A stretch of 64,000 nt of DNA, taken from CAKSQF01 sp963628435 (GTDB taxonomy: Bacteria; Bacillota; Clostridia; Oscillospirales; CAG-272). A model generated the notes under the pieces. The model did not search any database. It saw only the letters and a list, made by a program, of their open reading frames with translations, and was not told the DNA's origin. Both the position numbers and the translations under genes were made by a program. This document shows positions 8,909 to 17,354 of this stretch, in pieces. The stretch lies in NCBI GenBank assembly GCA_963628435.1, contig CAVGEY010000002.1, forward strand, positions 83,046 through 147,045, given 5' to 3'. The first letter of the stretch is position 1. Each line of letters starts with the position of its first letter.

Positions 8909-9928
8909 TTATCTTTTCGGTATAACGAATCCGAGCTTTTTATAAACTTTATTGACCGTTTTCTGCGCACGGTAGGTTGACGCTTCGGCTCCGGCTTTCA
9001 TTATCGATTCAAGATAGGGTTTATCGGCCATAAGGCGTGCATATTCCTCCTGAATCGGGCCGAGCGCATCGGCGACCGTTTCACCGACCGCGAGTTTGAA
9101 TTCGCCGTAGCCCTTTCCCGAAAATTCGGATTCGATTTCGGCATGGCTTTTTCCGGTGAAGCAGGAATAAATGTTCATAAGATTATTTATTCCGTCCTTG
9201 CCGTCGGCATAGCGCACAACCGTTTCGGAATCGGTAACCGCGCGTTTGAATTTACGGATAATATCATCTTTTTTATCGAGTATCGCCACATAGCCGTTGA
9301 TATTCTCATCCGACTTGCTCATCTTCTTTGTCGGATCGCCGAGCGACATGATTTTGGCCGAGGTTTTCGGAATAAATCCTTCGGGAATGGTGAATGTGTC
9401 GCCGTAGACCTGATTGAATCTGCCCGCAATATCGCGTGTAAGCTCGATATGCTGTTTTTGGTCGATACCGACCGGAACAAGATCGGTCTGATAAAGAAGA
9501 ATATCGGCCGCCATGAGTACGGGATAGGTAAACAGTCCCGCGTTGACATCGTCCGAATGTTTTGCGGCTTTATCCTTGAACTGAGTCATACGCGACAGCT
9601 CGCCGAACTGCGTGAAACAGTTCAGCGCCCAGCTCAGCTGCGAATGGCATGGGTTGTGCGACTGAACGAACAATGTGCATTTTTCGGGCGAAATTCCCGA
9701 TGCTATATAAATTGCGAGTGTTTCGTATGTACGGCGGCGCAGGTCCGCGGGATTCTGTCTGACGGTAATCGCGTGCTGATCGACGACGCAGTAAATGCAG
9801 TCATACTCGTCTACAAGTCCTACCCAGTTGCGGATTGCTCCGATATAGTTTCCGATTGTCAGGAGACCGCTCGGCTGAACGCCCGAGAAAATCACCTTTT
9901 TTTCTGTGTTTTGCGTTTTTTCTTCCAT
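8909..9928 (-). CDS. trpS: tryptophan--tRNA ligase
   Basis: Class I aminoacyl-tRNA synthetase that charges tRNA-Trp in the cytosol. The HIGH-like motif lies in 'GVQPSGLLTIGNYIGA' near residue 20, and the KMSKS motif is in 'GDPTKKMSKSDEN'. The length of 339 residues matches the bacterial enzyme. No T-box leader is visible in the short region upstream of the gene. A CGGAGG ribosome binding site lies upstream of the ATG. Confidence 0.97.
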   Translation of the reverse strand: MEEKTQNTEKKVIFSGVQPSGLLTIGNYIGAIRNWVGLVDEYDCIYCVVDQHAITVRQNPADLRRRTYETLAIYIASGISPEKCTLFVQSHNPCHSQLSWALNCFTQFGELSRMTQFKDKAAKHSDDVNAGLFTYPVLMAADILLYQTDLVPVGIDQKQHIELTRDIAGRFNQVYGDTFTIPEGFIPKTSAKIMSLGDPTKKMSKSDENINGYVAILDKKDDIIRKFKRAVTDSETVVRYADGKDGINNLMNIYSCFTGKSHAEIESEFSGKGYGEFKLAVGETVADALGPIQEEYARLMADKPYLESIMKAGAEASTYRAQKTVNKVYKKLGFVIPKR

Positions 9929-10105
9929 AATATACAGTCAACCTCCGAGGCATTTACAGATTAAATAATTTCCGCAAATCCGTTTGCTTTATTTTATCAT
10001 GTGTATGCCGAAAAGTCAAGTTTTTTTGCTTTTTCGGCATTATTCGGATTCGGTAAATATTCAAAAAAGTTTTACACCGCCGATACCGAACGGCAAACAA
10101 ATCTA

Positions 10106-10134
10106 TTGCATATTCGGGAAAAATATGTTAAAAT
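10106..10134 (+). promoter_or_regulatory. promoter of the 10.2 kb gene pair
   Basis: TTGCAT (10106-10111), 17-base spacer, TAAAAT (10129-10134) with an upstream TG extension. It lies 30 bases before the ATG. Confidence 0.65.
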
Positions 10135-10164
10135 ATCCGACAGATAGTCGAGGTGATATGTTAA

Positions 10165-10968
10165 ATGGACAATCAGACAATGGAAAACGATTATTATTCG
10201 GACGGTGAACACAAAAGCAAGAGCAAAATCGGCAAAATACTGCGTCTTGCGGCGCTGTCGCTCGCCGTTCTTGTTTACGGACTTATTTTCTTCCGCATAT
10301 TTATAAAGTCGGATCCCGAATCGGCAAAAATGTTTTTATGGACAGATACCGCGGTGCAGGCATATAAAGACAGCTCCGACACATTCGGGGCATATACTCA
10401 AAAACTGTCAACCTATCAAAGACAGACGGGTACCGACGAAAACGGCATCCCCGAATATACAACCGTTTCATACAACGATATTACATCCGACGGAAGTTTC
10501 CATGTCAGCAACATGATATATGTAAGTTCGACAAAAGAACTGACGGTTACGGTAAGATATAACCGCACCGCCGTTGATGCGCTCAAATCGGCATACAATC
10601 TTGACTCGCTGCCGAGCGGAGAACTATTCTTTTTCGCTCTTGAGGGCGTCGGTGCCGACGGCAGCGAATATGCATACGAATATCGGTACACTTCGTCGGC
10701 AAGATTCACATACGAATACCGCAGACTTGTATTTTCAAATGTAGTTCTTCCCGATGACGGCGTTGTCTATCTGAACGTCTATTATGTGGATGATGTCACC
10801 CTGTCCTCGCCGCTTGTTCTTTATCCGGACAGCGAGAACAATTCGGTAACGGTAACGCTTCCGATTTACGATTCGTACATCGGACTGAAAAAATACGATT
10901 TTGAAAAATATCTTCCCGCCGAAAAAACCGACGGACTCAAAAACCGTCCGTATGCTTCATTGAAATAA
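10165..10968 (+). CDS. single-pass membrane protein of unknown function
   Basis: 267-residue protein I do not recognise. It has a charged N-terminal cytoplasmic stretch (about 1-28) and one membrane helix (about 29-49, 'LRLAALSLAVLVYGLIFFRIF'). An outside domain rich in Ser, Thr and Tyr follows, with predicted beta strands. The pattern suggests a membrane-anchored extracytoplasmic beta-rich domain. It is followed 43 bases later by a cytosolic cysteine-rich protein in the same direction, and the two probably share the promoter at 10106. Confidence 0.7.
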   Translation: MDNQTMENDYYSDGEHKSKSKIGKILRLAALSLAVLVYGLIFFRIFIKSDPESAKMFLWTDTAVQAYKDSSDTFGAYTQKLSTYQRQTGTDENGIPEYTTVSYNDITSDGSFHVSNMIYVSSTKELTVTVRYNRTAVDALKSAYNLDSLPSGELFFFALEGVGADGSEYAYEYRYTSSARFTYEYRRLVFSNVVLPDDGVVYLNVYYVDDVTLSSPLVLYPDSENNSVTVTLPIYDSYIGLKKYDFEKYLPAEKTDGLKNRPYASLK

Positions 10969-11011
10969 CCGAAAATCGGCGAAACCTTTACTGAAAGGAA
11001 GGATTATAACC

Positions 11012-11695
11012 ATGAAAACCGAACAATCGGAAATCAGATCGGATAAAGAAAATGTCAGAGAAATTGCCATTGCGTACAGATGCCCCTCATGCGGAGCAAG
11101 TGTTTTAAGTCCGGCGGGTATCTTTACCCTGACAGGAGATATGCTCAAGCTGAAATGCGAATGCGGCGATTCCGAGCTGACGGCCGCCTATACTCCCGCG
11201 CGCAAGCTGAGAGTTTCGGCACCCTGTATCGTATGCGACAAGGCGCACAGCTATATGCTCGATCCGACCGCTCTGATGCGTGCCGACAAAGAGGCGCTGA
11301 AAATTCCGTGCGGATACACCGGAATCGATCTCTGTTTTATCGGCACGGTCGATAAAATCGGAAAAGCGATTGAGGAGGCGAACGGAGAACTCGTAAAGAT
11401 AATGCAGGATGCGGGGCTGCAGGACATAGCCGATCTCCATCGGGAGGATGACGAAAAGAGAGAAATCGATCCCGAGGTTGATGATATCGTCAGATTCATG
11501 GTCGCCGATCTGCGCGAGGAAGGCAAAATTCACTGCCGCTGCAAGAGTCAAAACCGCGCGTCATACAAATATACGATACTCGACAAGTTCGTCCGTATCT
11601 ACTGTGAGGGATGCGGAGCTATTGCCGATTTTCCGCTTACGGGTGCCGGCAGCGCCGCCGAATTTCTCTCAACCGATGAGATAAATCTCGAATAA
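11012..11695 (+). CDS. cysteine-rich (zinc-ribbon-like) protein of unknown function
   Basis: 227-residue soluble protein, not assigned to a named family. Several Cys pairs are visible: CPSC (24-27), CEC (about 49-51), CIVC (about 72-75), CRC (about 173-175) and CEGC (about 200-203). They suggest two or more zinc ribbons bracketing an acidic middle region (about 130-165, rich in Asp and Glu). There is no signal peptide or membrane helix. A GAAAGGAAGG ribosome binding site precedes the ATG. It lies just upstream of pfkA, which has its own promoter. Confidence 0.7.
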   Translation: MKTEQSEIRSDKENVREIAIAYRCPSCGASVLSPAGIFTLTGDMLKLKCECGDSELTAAYTPARKLRVSAPCIVCDKAHSYMLDPTALMRADKEALKIPCGYTGIDLCFIGTVDKIGKAIEEANGELVKIMQDAGLQDIADLHREDDEKREIDPEVDDIVRFMVADLREEGKIHCRCKSQNRASYKYTILDKFVRIYCEGCGAIADFPLTGAGSAAEFLSTDEINLE

Positions 11696-11782
11696 TTATC
11701 GCCATAGTCTTTGTACGAATGAGCAAAAAAAATGTGTTCAATCTGTGCAAAATGACAAATTAAAAAAATAGGAAAATAACTG

Positions 11783-11811
11783 TTGATTTTCCGTGAAAAA
11801 AGTATTATTAT
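11783..11811 (+). promoter_or_regulatory. promoter of pfkA
   Basis: TTGATT (11783-11788), 17-base spacer, TATTAT (11806-11811). The predicted leader is about 70 bases long and contains a perfect hairpin at 11826-11844. Confidence 0.6.
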
Positions 11812-11825
11812 AGATATGTATGTAT

Positions 11826-11844
11826 ATCTCCGACTGTCGGAGAT
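11826..11844 (+). promoter_or_regulatory. 5' leader hairpin or operator upstream of pfkA
   Basis: Perfect inverted repeat ATCTCCGA/TCGGAGAT with a three-base centre, placed about 15 bases after the -10 box. It could be a repressor site or an mRNA-stabilising hairpin. No T-run follows, so it is not a terminator. Confidence 0.45.
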
Positions 11845-11890
11845 TGTGACATTGAAATGGATGCATTTTTGAATAAGGAAGGTAACTATT

Positions 11891-12973
11891 ATGCCAAAAT
11901 TCAGAAGAATAGGCGTACTTACATCAGGCGGTGACGCGCCCGGAATGAACGCGACGGTAAGAGCGGTTACAAGATATGCCGCGACAAACGGAATAGAAGT
12001 TGTCGGCATTTACGAAGGCTACAAAGGTCTTATAGACGGCAACATGAAGGTATTTTCGTCTCATGATGTCGCAAATATAATACATCAGGGCGGCACTATT
12101 CTTTATTCGGCACGCTGCGATGAGTTCAGAACCGAAGAAGGAATGAAAAAAGCGATAGACAACTGCGAAAAATATCAGATAGACGGCATTGTCGCAATCG
12201 GCGGTGACGGAACATTCAGAGGTGCCACCGACATTTCGCTCCGCGGAATACCCGCAATCGGTCTGCCCGGAACCATCGACAACGATATTACGGCAACCGA
12301 AACAACAATCGGCTACGATACGGCGATGAACACATCGGTTCAGATGATAGACCACCTGCGCGACACCTGCGAATCGCATGCACGCTGCGATGTTATCGAG
12401 GTAATGGGACGCAACGCGGGATATATCGCCCTCAATGTCGGGCTTGCCGTCGGAGCAACCGCAACCTGTCTTGTCGAAATACCGTTCAGCGAAGACGAAA
12501 TCATAGAAAAAATGAAAAAATCGCGTGCCGAAGGCAAGCGTAATTTCCTTGTTGTCGTTTCGGAAGGACTTGTCGGATATGCGGAAGGTCTTACCAAGCG
12601 CATTGAGGAAAAGACCGGCATCGAATCGAGATTCGCGCGTCTTGCCCATGTTGTAAGAGGCGGAAGCCCGACACTTGCCGACCGCAAACTCGGCTCGATA
12701 ATGGGTGCGGAAGCCGTAAAACTGCTTCTTGACGGAAAGTCGAATCTTGTTGTCTGCCAGCGTGAAGGCAAGATATGCACAACCGAAATAAGCTATGCGC
12801 TGAAACTCGACAAGCTGTTCAAGAGCAAATACGCCGGCTACAAAAAGGAGGACGAGGAAAAGCTCCTCGCCGGATATACACAGGAGCAGCGTGCCGAAAT
12901 GAACGAATTCTGCCGCAGGAAGCTTCAGGCAATGAAAGATGTATACGATCTTTCAAATTCAATTTCGAAATAA
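11891..12973 (+). CDS. pfkA: ATP-dependent 6-phosphofructokinase
   Basis: Commits fructose 6-phosphate to glycolysis by phosphorylating it to fructose 1,6-bisphosphate. The glycine-rich start 'GVLTSGGDAPGMNA' and 'GGDGTFRGA' bind ATP. 'TIDNDI' holds the catalytic aspartates with the adjacent 'TIGYDTAM'. 'EVMGRNAGYIA' and 'RGGSPTLADR' contact fructose 6-phosphate. The Gly and Asp in GGDGT are typical of ATP use; pyrophosphate enzymes usually have GGDDS. Length is 360, about 40 longer than the Bacillus enzyme, with the excess at the C-terminus. It has its own promoter and terminator. Confidence 0.96.
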   Translation: MPKFRRIGVLTSGGDAPGMNATVRAVTRYAATNGIEVVGIYEGYKGLIDGNMKVFSSHDVANIIHQGGTILYSARCDEFRTEEGMKKAIDNCEKYQIDGIVAIGGDGTFRGATDISLRGIPAIGLPGTIDNDITATETTIGYDTAMNTSVQMIDHLRDTCESHARCDVIEVMGRNAGYIALNVGLAVGATATCLVEIPFSEDEIIEKMKKSRAEGKRNFLVVVSEGLVGYAEGLTKRIEEKTGIESRFARLAHVVRGGSPTLADRKLGSIMGAEAVKLLLDGKSNLVVCQREGKICTTEISYALKLDKLFKSKYAGYKKEDEEKLLAGYTQEQRAEMNEFCRRKLQAMKDVYDLSNSISK

Positions 12974-13005
12974 TCCGGCAAATCCGAAACAAGATTAAAT
13001 TTTAT

Positions 13006-13038
13006 AATCCCGAAGATATCCGTCTTCGGGATTTTCTT
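13006..13038 (+). terminator. terminator of pfkA
   Basis: 11-bp stem AATCCCGAAGA/TCTTCGGGATT followed by a T-rich tract. Confidence 0.85.
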
Positions 13039-13053
13039 TACAGGCTCCGATTA

Positions 13054-13082
13054 TTGACAAAAGGGGCAAATTATGTTAGAAT
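13054..13082 (+). promoter_or_regulatory. promoter of yifB/comM
   Basis: TTGACA (13054-13059), 17-base spacer, TAGAAT (13077-13082) with a TG extension. An AATCGGAGGTG ribosome binding site follows. Confidence 0.75.
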
Positions 13083-13114
13083 GCGGATGATGAGAGAAAA
13101 TCGGAGGTGCGTAA

Positions 13115-14659
13115 ATGTTTTCCAAATTATACGGCGCGGCGCTTTCCGGAGTTGACGGCTATACCGTCACCGTCGAATGCGAGGTAACCGACAAGATTCC
13201 CGAACTCGAAATCGTCGGTCTGCCCGACAATGCGGTCAAAGAGGCAAAAGAGCGGGTACGTGCGGCCGCAGAAAACAGCGGTATTGCCTTCCCCGATGCG
13301 GCGATTATCGTAAATCTCGCGCCCGCCGATCTGAAAAAATCGGGATCGGCGCTTGATCTTCCCATTCTTACCGCGATACTTGCGGGCGCCGGTATGTTTA
13401 ATAGTAACGTCGATTTGTCGAATACATGTCTTATAGGCGAGCTGTCGCTTTCGGGCGACATCAGAGGCGTTCACGGGGTTTTATGCATGTGCATTGCCGC
13501 CGCGGCTGCCGGAATAAGCGAAATATATGTGCCGAAAGCAAACGCGCTTGAAGCAAGTGTAGTCGAAGGAGTTCGGGTATACCCCGTTTCGAATGTCAAA
13601 TCGCTCGTCGACTGCATAAACGGCAAACAGACGATAGATCCGGTCAAGTACGACAGATCAAATTTCAGACCGATGACCGATGATCCGCGGCTTCCCGATT
13701 TTGTCGATGTAAAAGGTCAGGAGCAGGTCAGACGCGCCCTCGAAATCGCCTGTGCGGGCGGACACAATGTATTGATGATCGGCCCTCCGGGAACCGGAAA
13801 AAGCATGCTTGCGAAACGCATACCGTCGATTCTGCCGGCGATGACATACGAGGAAGCGGTTGAAACTACCAAAATTCATTCGATTGCGGGCATTCTCGAT
13901 GAAGACGACGCGCTTGTAACGCGCAGACCGTTCAGAGCTCCCCACCACACGATGTCGGCGGCATCTCTCGCCGGCGGCGGTGCGATACCGAAACCGGGTG
14001 AAATCTCACTTGCCGATAACGGCGTACTTTTCCTTGATGAGCTTCCCGAATTCAACAAACAGGTTACCGAAACACTGCGTCAGCCGCTTGAAGACGGCGA
14101 AATAACGATAACTCGCGCCGCCGGAAGATGCCGCTTTCCCTGCCATATCATGCTTGTATGCGCGATGAATCCATGCAAATGCGGCAATTTCGGACATCCG
14201 ACAAGAAAATGCACCTGCAAACCCGCAGACATAAAAAAATACATGTCGAAAATAAGCGGGCCGCTTCTTGACAGAATCGACATTCAGATAGAAGTCCCGC
14301 CGCTCACCTATGAGCAAATGTCACGCAGCGAATCTCCCGAACCGTCGGCGGCGATACGCGAGCGTGTAAACAAAGCGCGCTCATTTTCGGCCCGGCGATT
14401 CGCGGAGGACCGGCTTTCGATACACTGCAACAGCAATATGACGCCCGCCATGATCAGAAAATACTGCCGTATGGATGATGAGGCAAAGGAGCTTCTCGGA
14501 GAGGCATTCGATACGCTCGGACTGTCGGCTCGCGGTCATGACCGAATTCTCAGAGTTGCGAGAACGATTGCAGATATGGCGGAAAGCGAGATAATAACCG
14601 CAGAGCATATTGCCGAAGCGATACAGCTTCGCTCGCTCGACAGAAAATACTGGGAATAA
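13115..14659 (+). CDS. YifB/ComM family Mg chelatase-like AAA+ ATPase
   Basis: Cytosolic AAA+ ATPase of 514 residues. In Vibrio and Haemophilus ComM is a hexameric helicase that promotes branch migration in natural transformation. Residues about 1-165 form the ribosomal-S5-fold N-terminal domain, with '[17 protein letters not shown]'. The Walker A is '[15 protein letters not shown]' (about 227-241). The Walker B is 'LFLDELPEF' (about 307-315). A cysteine cluster '[20 protein letters not shown]' lies at about 348-367. The C-terminal lid ends in the usual 'RSLDRKYW'. No other competence genes are in the window. Confidence 0.93.
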   Translation: MFSKLYGAALSGVDGYTVTVECEVTDKIPELEIVGLPDNAVKEAKERVRAAAENSGIAFPDAAIIVNLAPADLKKSGSALDLPILTAILAGAGMFNSNVDLSNTCLIGELSLSGDIRGVHGVLCMCIAAAAAGISEIYVPKANALEASVVEGVRVYPVSNVKSLVDCINGKQTIDPVKYDRSNFRPMTDDPRLPDFVDVKGQEQVRRALEIACAGGHNVLMIGPPGTGKSMLAKRIPSILPAMTYEEAVETTKIHSIAGILDEDDALVTRRPFRAPHHTMSAASLAGGGAIPKPGEISLADNGVLFLDELPEFNKQVTETLRQPLEDGEITITRAAGRCRFPCHIMLVCAMNPCKCGNFGHPTRKCTCKPADIKKYMSKISGPLLDRIDIQIEVPPLTYEQMSRSESPEPSAAIRERVNKARSFSARRFAEDRLSIHCNSNMTPAMIRKYCRMDDEAKELLGEAFDTLGLSARGHDRILRVARTIADMAESEIITAEHIAEAIQLRSLDRKYWE

Positions 14660-14675
14660 CATATACACAAAATCA

Positions 14676-14704
14676 ATCCCCTCGCGGCATAGCCGCGAGG
14701 GGAT
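14676..14704. terminator. 13-bp hairpin, terminator-like
   Basis: Perfect 13-bp stem (14676-14688 with 14692-14704) and three-base loop. The T-rich flank is on the minus-strand side. It could also protect the 3' end of the yifB transcript. Confidence 0.6.
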
Positions 14705-14920
14705 AATTGTCGGAAAAGCAAATTTTAACCGAAGTCGGAGTTCCGGCTTACCGTTACCGAACGGCAGTCCCCAATTACCTCTTACCTGCCGTTCTTGAAT
14801 GGGGAAAATCCGTCGCCTCCTGTTCACGCCACCTCTTCATATTTACATCTGTCCGCAATCCCGCTTTCATTATATAAGACGTATTTTTTCAAATTGCGAC
14901 AAGATTTTTGAAAAAATCAA

Positions 14921-14960
14921 AAAATCCGACGGATGACATTTGTCATCCGTCGGTTTTTTT
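14921..14960 (-). terminator. terminator of the GH4 gene
   Basis: Stem of about 13 bp, arms CCGACGGATGACA and TGTCATCCGTCGG, flanked by A-rich and T-rich runs. It sits just past the 3' end of the minus-strand GH4 gene. Confidence 0.85.
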
Positions 14961-14968
14961 TCGGAATA

Positions 14969-16288
14969 TCAGAATATCGGATAGCCGGCGTTGGTGTGAG
15001 CTTCGACAAGCTCGTCAACAAGTGCGACGATTTCGTCTGTCGACAGTTCGGCTCCGGTATGCGGCTCCATCATCGCGGCCTGATAAAGAGTTTCCTTTTT
15101 GCCTGTTACGGCAGCCTCTATTGTCAGCATCTGCGGATAGATATTCGACGAGTTCATCGCCGCAAGCTGAAGCGGAAGTTCGCCCACATACGTCGGTGTT
15201 ATACCGTTGTTGTCGACAAGACAGGGAACCTCGACGCAGGCTTCTCTCGGAAGATTGGTGATAAGACCGTTGTTGATAACGTTTCCGCCGATTTTGTAGG
15301 GCTTGTTTGTGACGATTGCCTCCATTATATGCGAAGCATATTCTCTCGAACGTGTGTGGGTGATATTTCCGCCCGCGAGAAGTTCCTCCTTCTGCTTCTG
15401 CCAACCGGCAATCTGATTTACGCAGCGGCGGGGATATTCGTCAAGCGGAATATTGAATTTCTCGATGAGATCATCACGGCCCGCCTTGATGTAGAACGGA
15501 TTGTATTCGGCATTGTGCTCACTGCTTTCGGTGCAGTAATAGCCGAGCTTGTCAATGTAATCGTATCTGACCATATCCCCATGCTTTTCGCCCGCATTCT
15601 TTTCTTTCGCGCGGCGTCTGATTTCGGGATAAAGATCGTTTCCGTATTTGTCCTTTATTTCAAGAAGCCATGCCATGTGGTTGATTCCCGCGATTTTTGA
15701 GATATGACCGTCGAATTTGTCCTGCATTCCGAGCCCGTTGAACAGACATTCGACACAGACCTGAACGCTGTGGCAGAGACCGACCGTCTTTATGCCCGTG
15801 TAGCGCTGCATATAACCCGAAAGAATCGCCATCGGATTCGTATAGTTCAAAAACCATGCATCGGGGCAGACCTCTTCCATATCACGCGCAAAATCTTTAA
15901 GTACATGAATGGTGCGCATGCCTCTCATTATTCCGCCGATGCCGAGTGTGTCGCCGATTGTCTGGCGGAGATTGTATTTTTTCGGGATTTCGAAATCTAT
16001 AATCGTGCAAGGGTCGTAAAGACCGACCTGAATGGTGTCAACAACGAAATCGGCACCGCGGAGCGCGTCTTTTCTCTGTTCAACGCCGAGATATTTTTCA
16101 ACCTTCGCTCTTCCCTCGTTGAGCTTTTCGTTCATCTTCGTAATAAGAAGATAAGATTCTTCAAGTCTGTCGTTGTTGATATCGTAAAGAGCGATTTCAA
16201 CATCGTGAAATTCATCGCAAAGCATTGTGTCGCCGAGAACGTTTTTGGTAAATATCGTGCTTCCGGCTCCCATAAGTGTTATTTTCAT
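14969..16288 (-). CDS. glycoside hydrolase family 4 alpha-glycosidase (MelA-like)
   Basis: 439-residue NAD+ and Mn2+ dependent glycosidase. GH4 enzymes work by oxidation-elimination at C3 rather than by acid/base hydrolysis. The N-terminal NAD site is 'KITLMGAGSTIFTKN'. 'FLNYTNPMAILSG' carries the conserved Asn that contacts the substrate. 'GLCHSVQ' has the Cys metal ligand, with the His of 'INHMAWLL' completing the site. The 'CHSVQ' form and length point to the alpha-galactosidase/alpha-glucosidase branch, not the phospho-glycosidases. Specificity remains open. It is divergent from an AraC-family regulator that probably controls it. The GGGGAG site fixes the start. Confidence 0.93.
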   Translation of the reverse strand: MKITLMGAGSTIFTKNVLGDTMLCDEFHDVEIALYDINNDRLEESYLLITKMNEKLNEGRAKVEKYLGVEQRKDALRGADFVVDTIQVGLYDPCTIIDFEIPKKYNLRQTIGDTLGIGGIMRGMRTIHVLKDFARDMEEVCPDAWFLNYTNPMAILSGYMQRYTGIKTVGLCHSVQVCVECLFNGLGMQDKFDGHISKIAGINHMAWLLEIKDKYGNDLYPEIRRRAKEKNAGEKHGDMVRYDYIDKLGYYCTESSEHNAEYNPFYIKAGRDDLIEKFNIPLDEYPRRCVNQIAGWQKQKEELLAGGNITHTRSREYASHIMEAIVTNKPYKIGGNVINNGLITNLPREACVEVPCLVDNNGITPTYVGELPLQLAAMNSSNIYPQMLTIEAAVTGKKETLYQAAMMEPHTGAELSTDEIVALVDELVEAHTNAGYPIF

Positions 16289-16373
16289 AATTTTTCTCCC
16301 CTGATTTTATTGCGGACAGTCGATAACCGACATCCGCCTGATAAATTATATTATGATATTCGTTAAAAATCTA

Positions 16374-16403
16374 TTGCATAATGTGCCGTTAATATGTTAT
16401 AAT
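16374..16403 (+). promoter_or_regulatory. promoter of the AraC-family regulator
   Basis: TTGCAT (16374-16379), 18-base spacer, TATAAT (16398-16403) with a TG extension. Confidence 0.65.
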
Positions 16404-16410
16404 GTAACAT
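16394..16410. promoter_or_regulatory. candidate operator overlapping the -10 box
   Basis: Perfect inverted repeat ATGTTA (16394-16399) and TAACAT (16405-16410) around the -10 box in the divergent GH4/AraC intergenic region. The position fits autoregulation. The binding protein is inferred only. Confidence 0.4.
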
Positions 16411-16482
16411 AAACTGTTTGATATGTTTGCAGCCGCGACCGGACTGTGATATTATAAAAACATCAAAGGAGACTGCACGATT

Positions 16483-17277
16483 TTGTATTATGATTTTCTG
16501 CTCAACCACGGCTTTCGGGATCTTAACCCGATAACAATCGGCAGCGAGCACTGTCGGCCCGACAAATCGTTCGGCCCCGATATGCGCGGATACACGCTCA
16601 TTCACTATGTCGTAAAAGGAAAGGGTTATCTCCGCAAATTCGGACGCACCTATCCGGTATGCGCAGGTCAGGCGTTTATCATAAATCCGGGTGAAATAGT
16701 CGTCTATTATGCCGAAAAGACCGACCCGTGGTATTATCAGTGGATAGGATTCGACGGACAGCTTTCGAAGAAATTTGCCGAACTCCCGCCCGTTGTCGCT
16801 TTTTCCTCCAACTGGATAGGCATGATGCTTGACTGCCCCGCAGATTCGGCAATGCGCGAATACGAAATAGCATCTGTGCTTTTCCGTATGTATGCCGATC
16901 TTTTTGCGGACAAAAAGCACGGAAACCATTATGTCAGACGGGTGCAGGACTGCATACAGACGCAGTATATGCATGATCTCAAAGTTGAAAATATCGCATC
17001 CGAAATGAATCTCGACCGCAGATATCTCTCGCGCATCTTCAAGGCATCAACCGGGCAGACGATTCAGGAATATCTCGTTACGGTGCGTCTTGAGGAAGCC
17101 GTCCGCAGACTCTCATACGGGTTTTCGGTAGGTGAAGCGGCGGCACTGTGCGGCTACGGCGATGTCTGCAATTTTTCGAAAATGTTCAAAAAACGATACG
17201 GAATAAGCCCCGGACAATGGAAAAAGGCGGAAACCGCGCCCGCATGCCCCGAAAAATCTGACGATAACGAAACATAA
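16483..17277 (+). CDS. AraC family transcriptional regulator
   Basis: 264 residues. The N-terminal cupin-like AraC-binding domain (about 20-135, with 'FGRTYPVCAGQAFIINPGEIVVYYAE') probably senses a sugar. The C-terminal pair of helix-turn-helices (about 160-260) has the family pattern 'IASEMNLDRRYLSRIFKASTG' and 'ALCGYGDVCNFSKMFKKRYG' plus 'SPGQWKK'. Translation probably starts at TTG 16483, with AAAGGAGA about ten bases upstream; no better ATG exists. It is divergent from the GH4 gene, its likely target. The glycerophosphodiesterase gene follows 77 bases downstream. Confidence 0.9.
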   Translation: MYYDFLLNHGFRDLNPITIGSEHCRPDKSFGPDMRGYTLIHYVVKGKGYLRKFGRTYPVCAGQAFIINPGEIVVYYAEKTDPWYYQWIGFDGQLSKKFAELPPVVAFSSNWIGMMLDCPADSAMREYEIASVLFRMYADLFADKKHGNHYVRRVQDCIQTQYMHDLKVENIASEMNLDRRYLSRIFKASTGQTIQEYLVTVRLEEAVRRLSYGFSVGEAAALCGYGDVCNFSKMFKKRYGISPGQWKKAETAPACPEKSDDNET

Positions 17278-17354
17278 AATTGGCTTTTTGTAACCTGACA
17301 TATATTTATCGGAATAAAATCGAAAATACAATAATTAAAAAAGGAGATCTGATT

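Larger units (their letters stand above)
14660..14968 (-). ncRNA. candidate small RNA with an H-type pseudoknot, between convergent genes
   Basis: This gap between two convergent genes holds no credible gene but strong RNA structure. On the minus strand a TATAAT box (about 14871-14876) could start an RNA near 14865. It would end at the 13-bp hairpin at 14676-14704, which is followed on that strand by a T-rich tract. Inside, two stems interleave. 14759-14767 pairs with 14786-14794 over 9 bp. 14768-14773 pairs with 14800-14805 over 6 bp. That order is a classic H-type pseudoknot with stacked stems, and the longer loop is purine-rich in the minus sense. I do not recognise the RNA family. No good -35 box is seen at 17 bases. 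The right end (14921-14960) is a separate terminator. Confidence 0.4.

Noticed and set aside
14381..14827. 148-residue minus-strand open frame at the end of yifB
   Set aside because: Mostly antisense to yifB, and it crosses the strong hairpin at 14676-14704.
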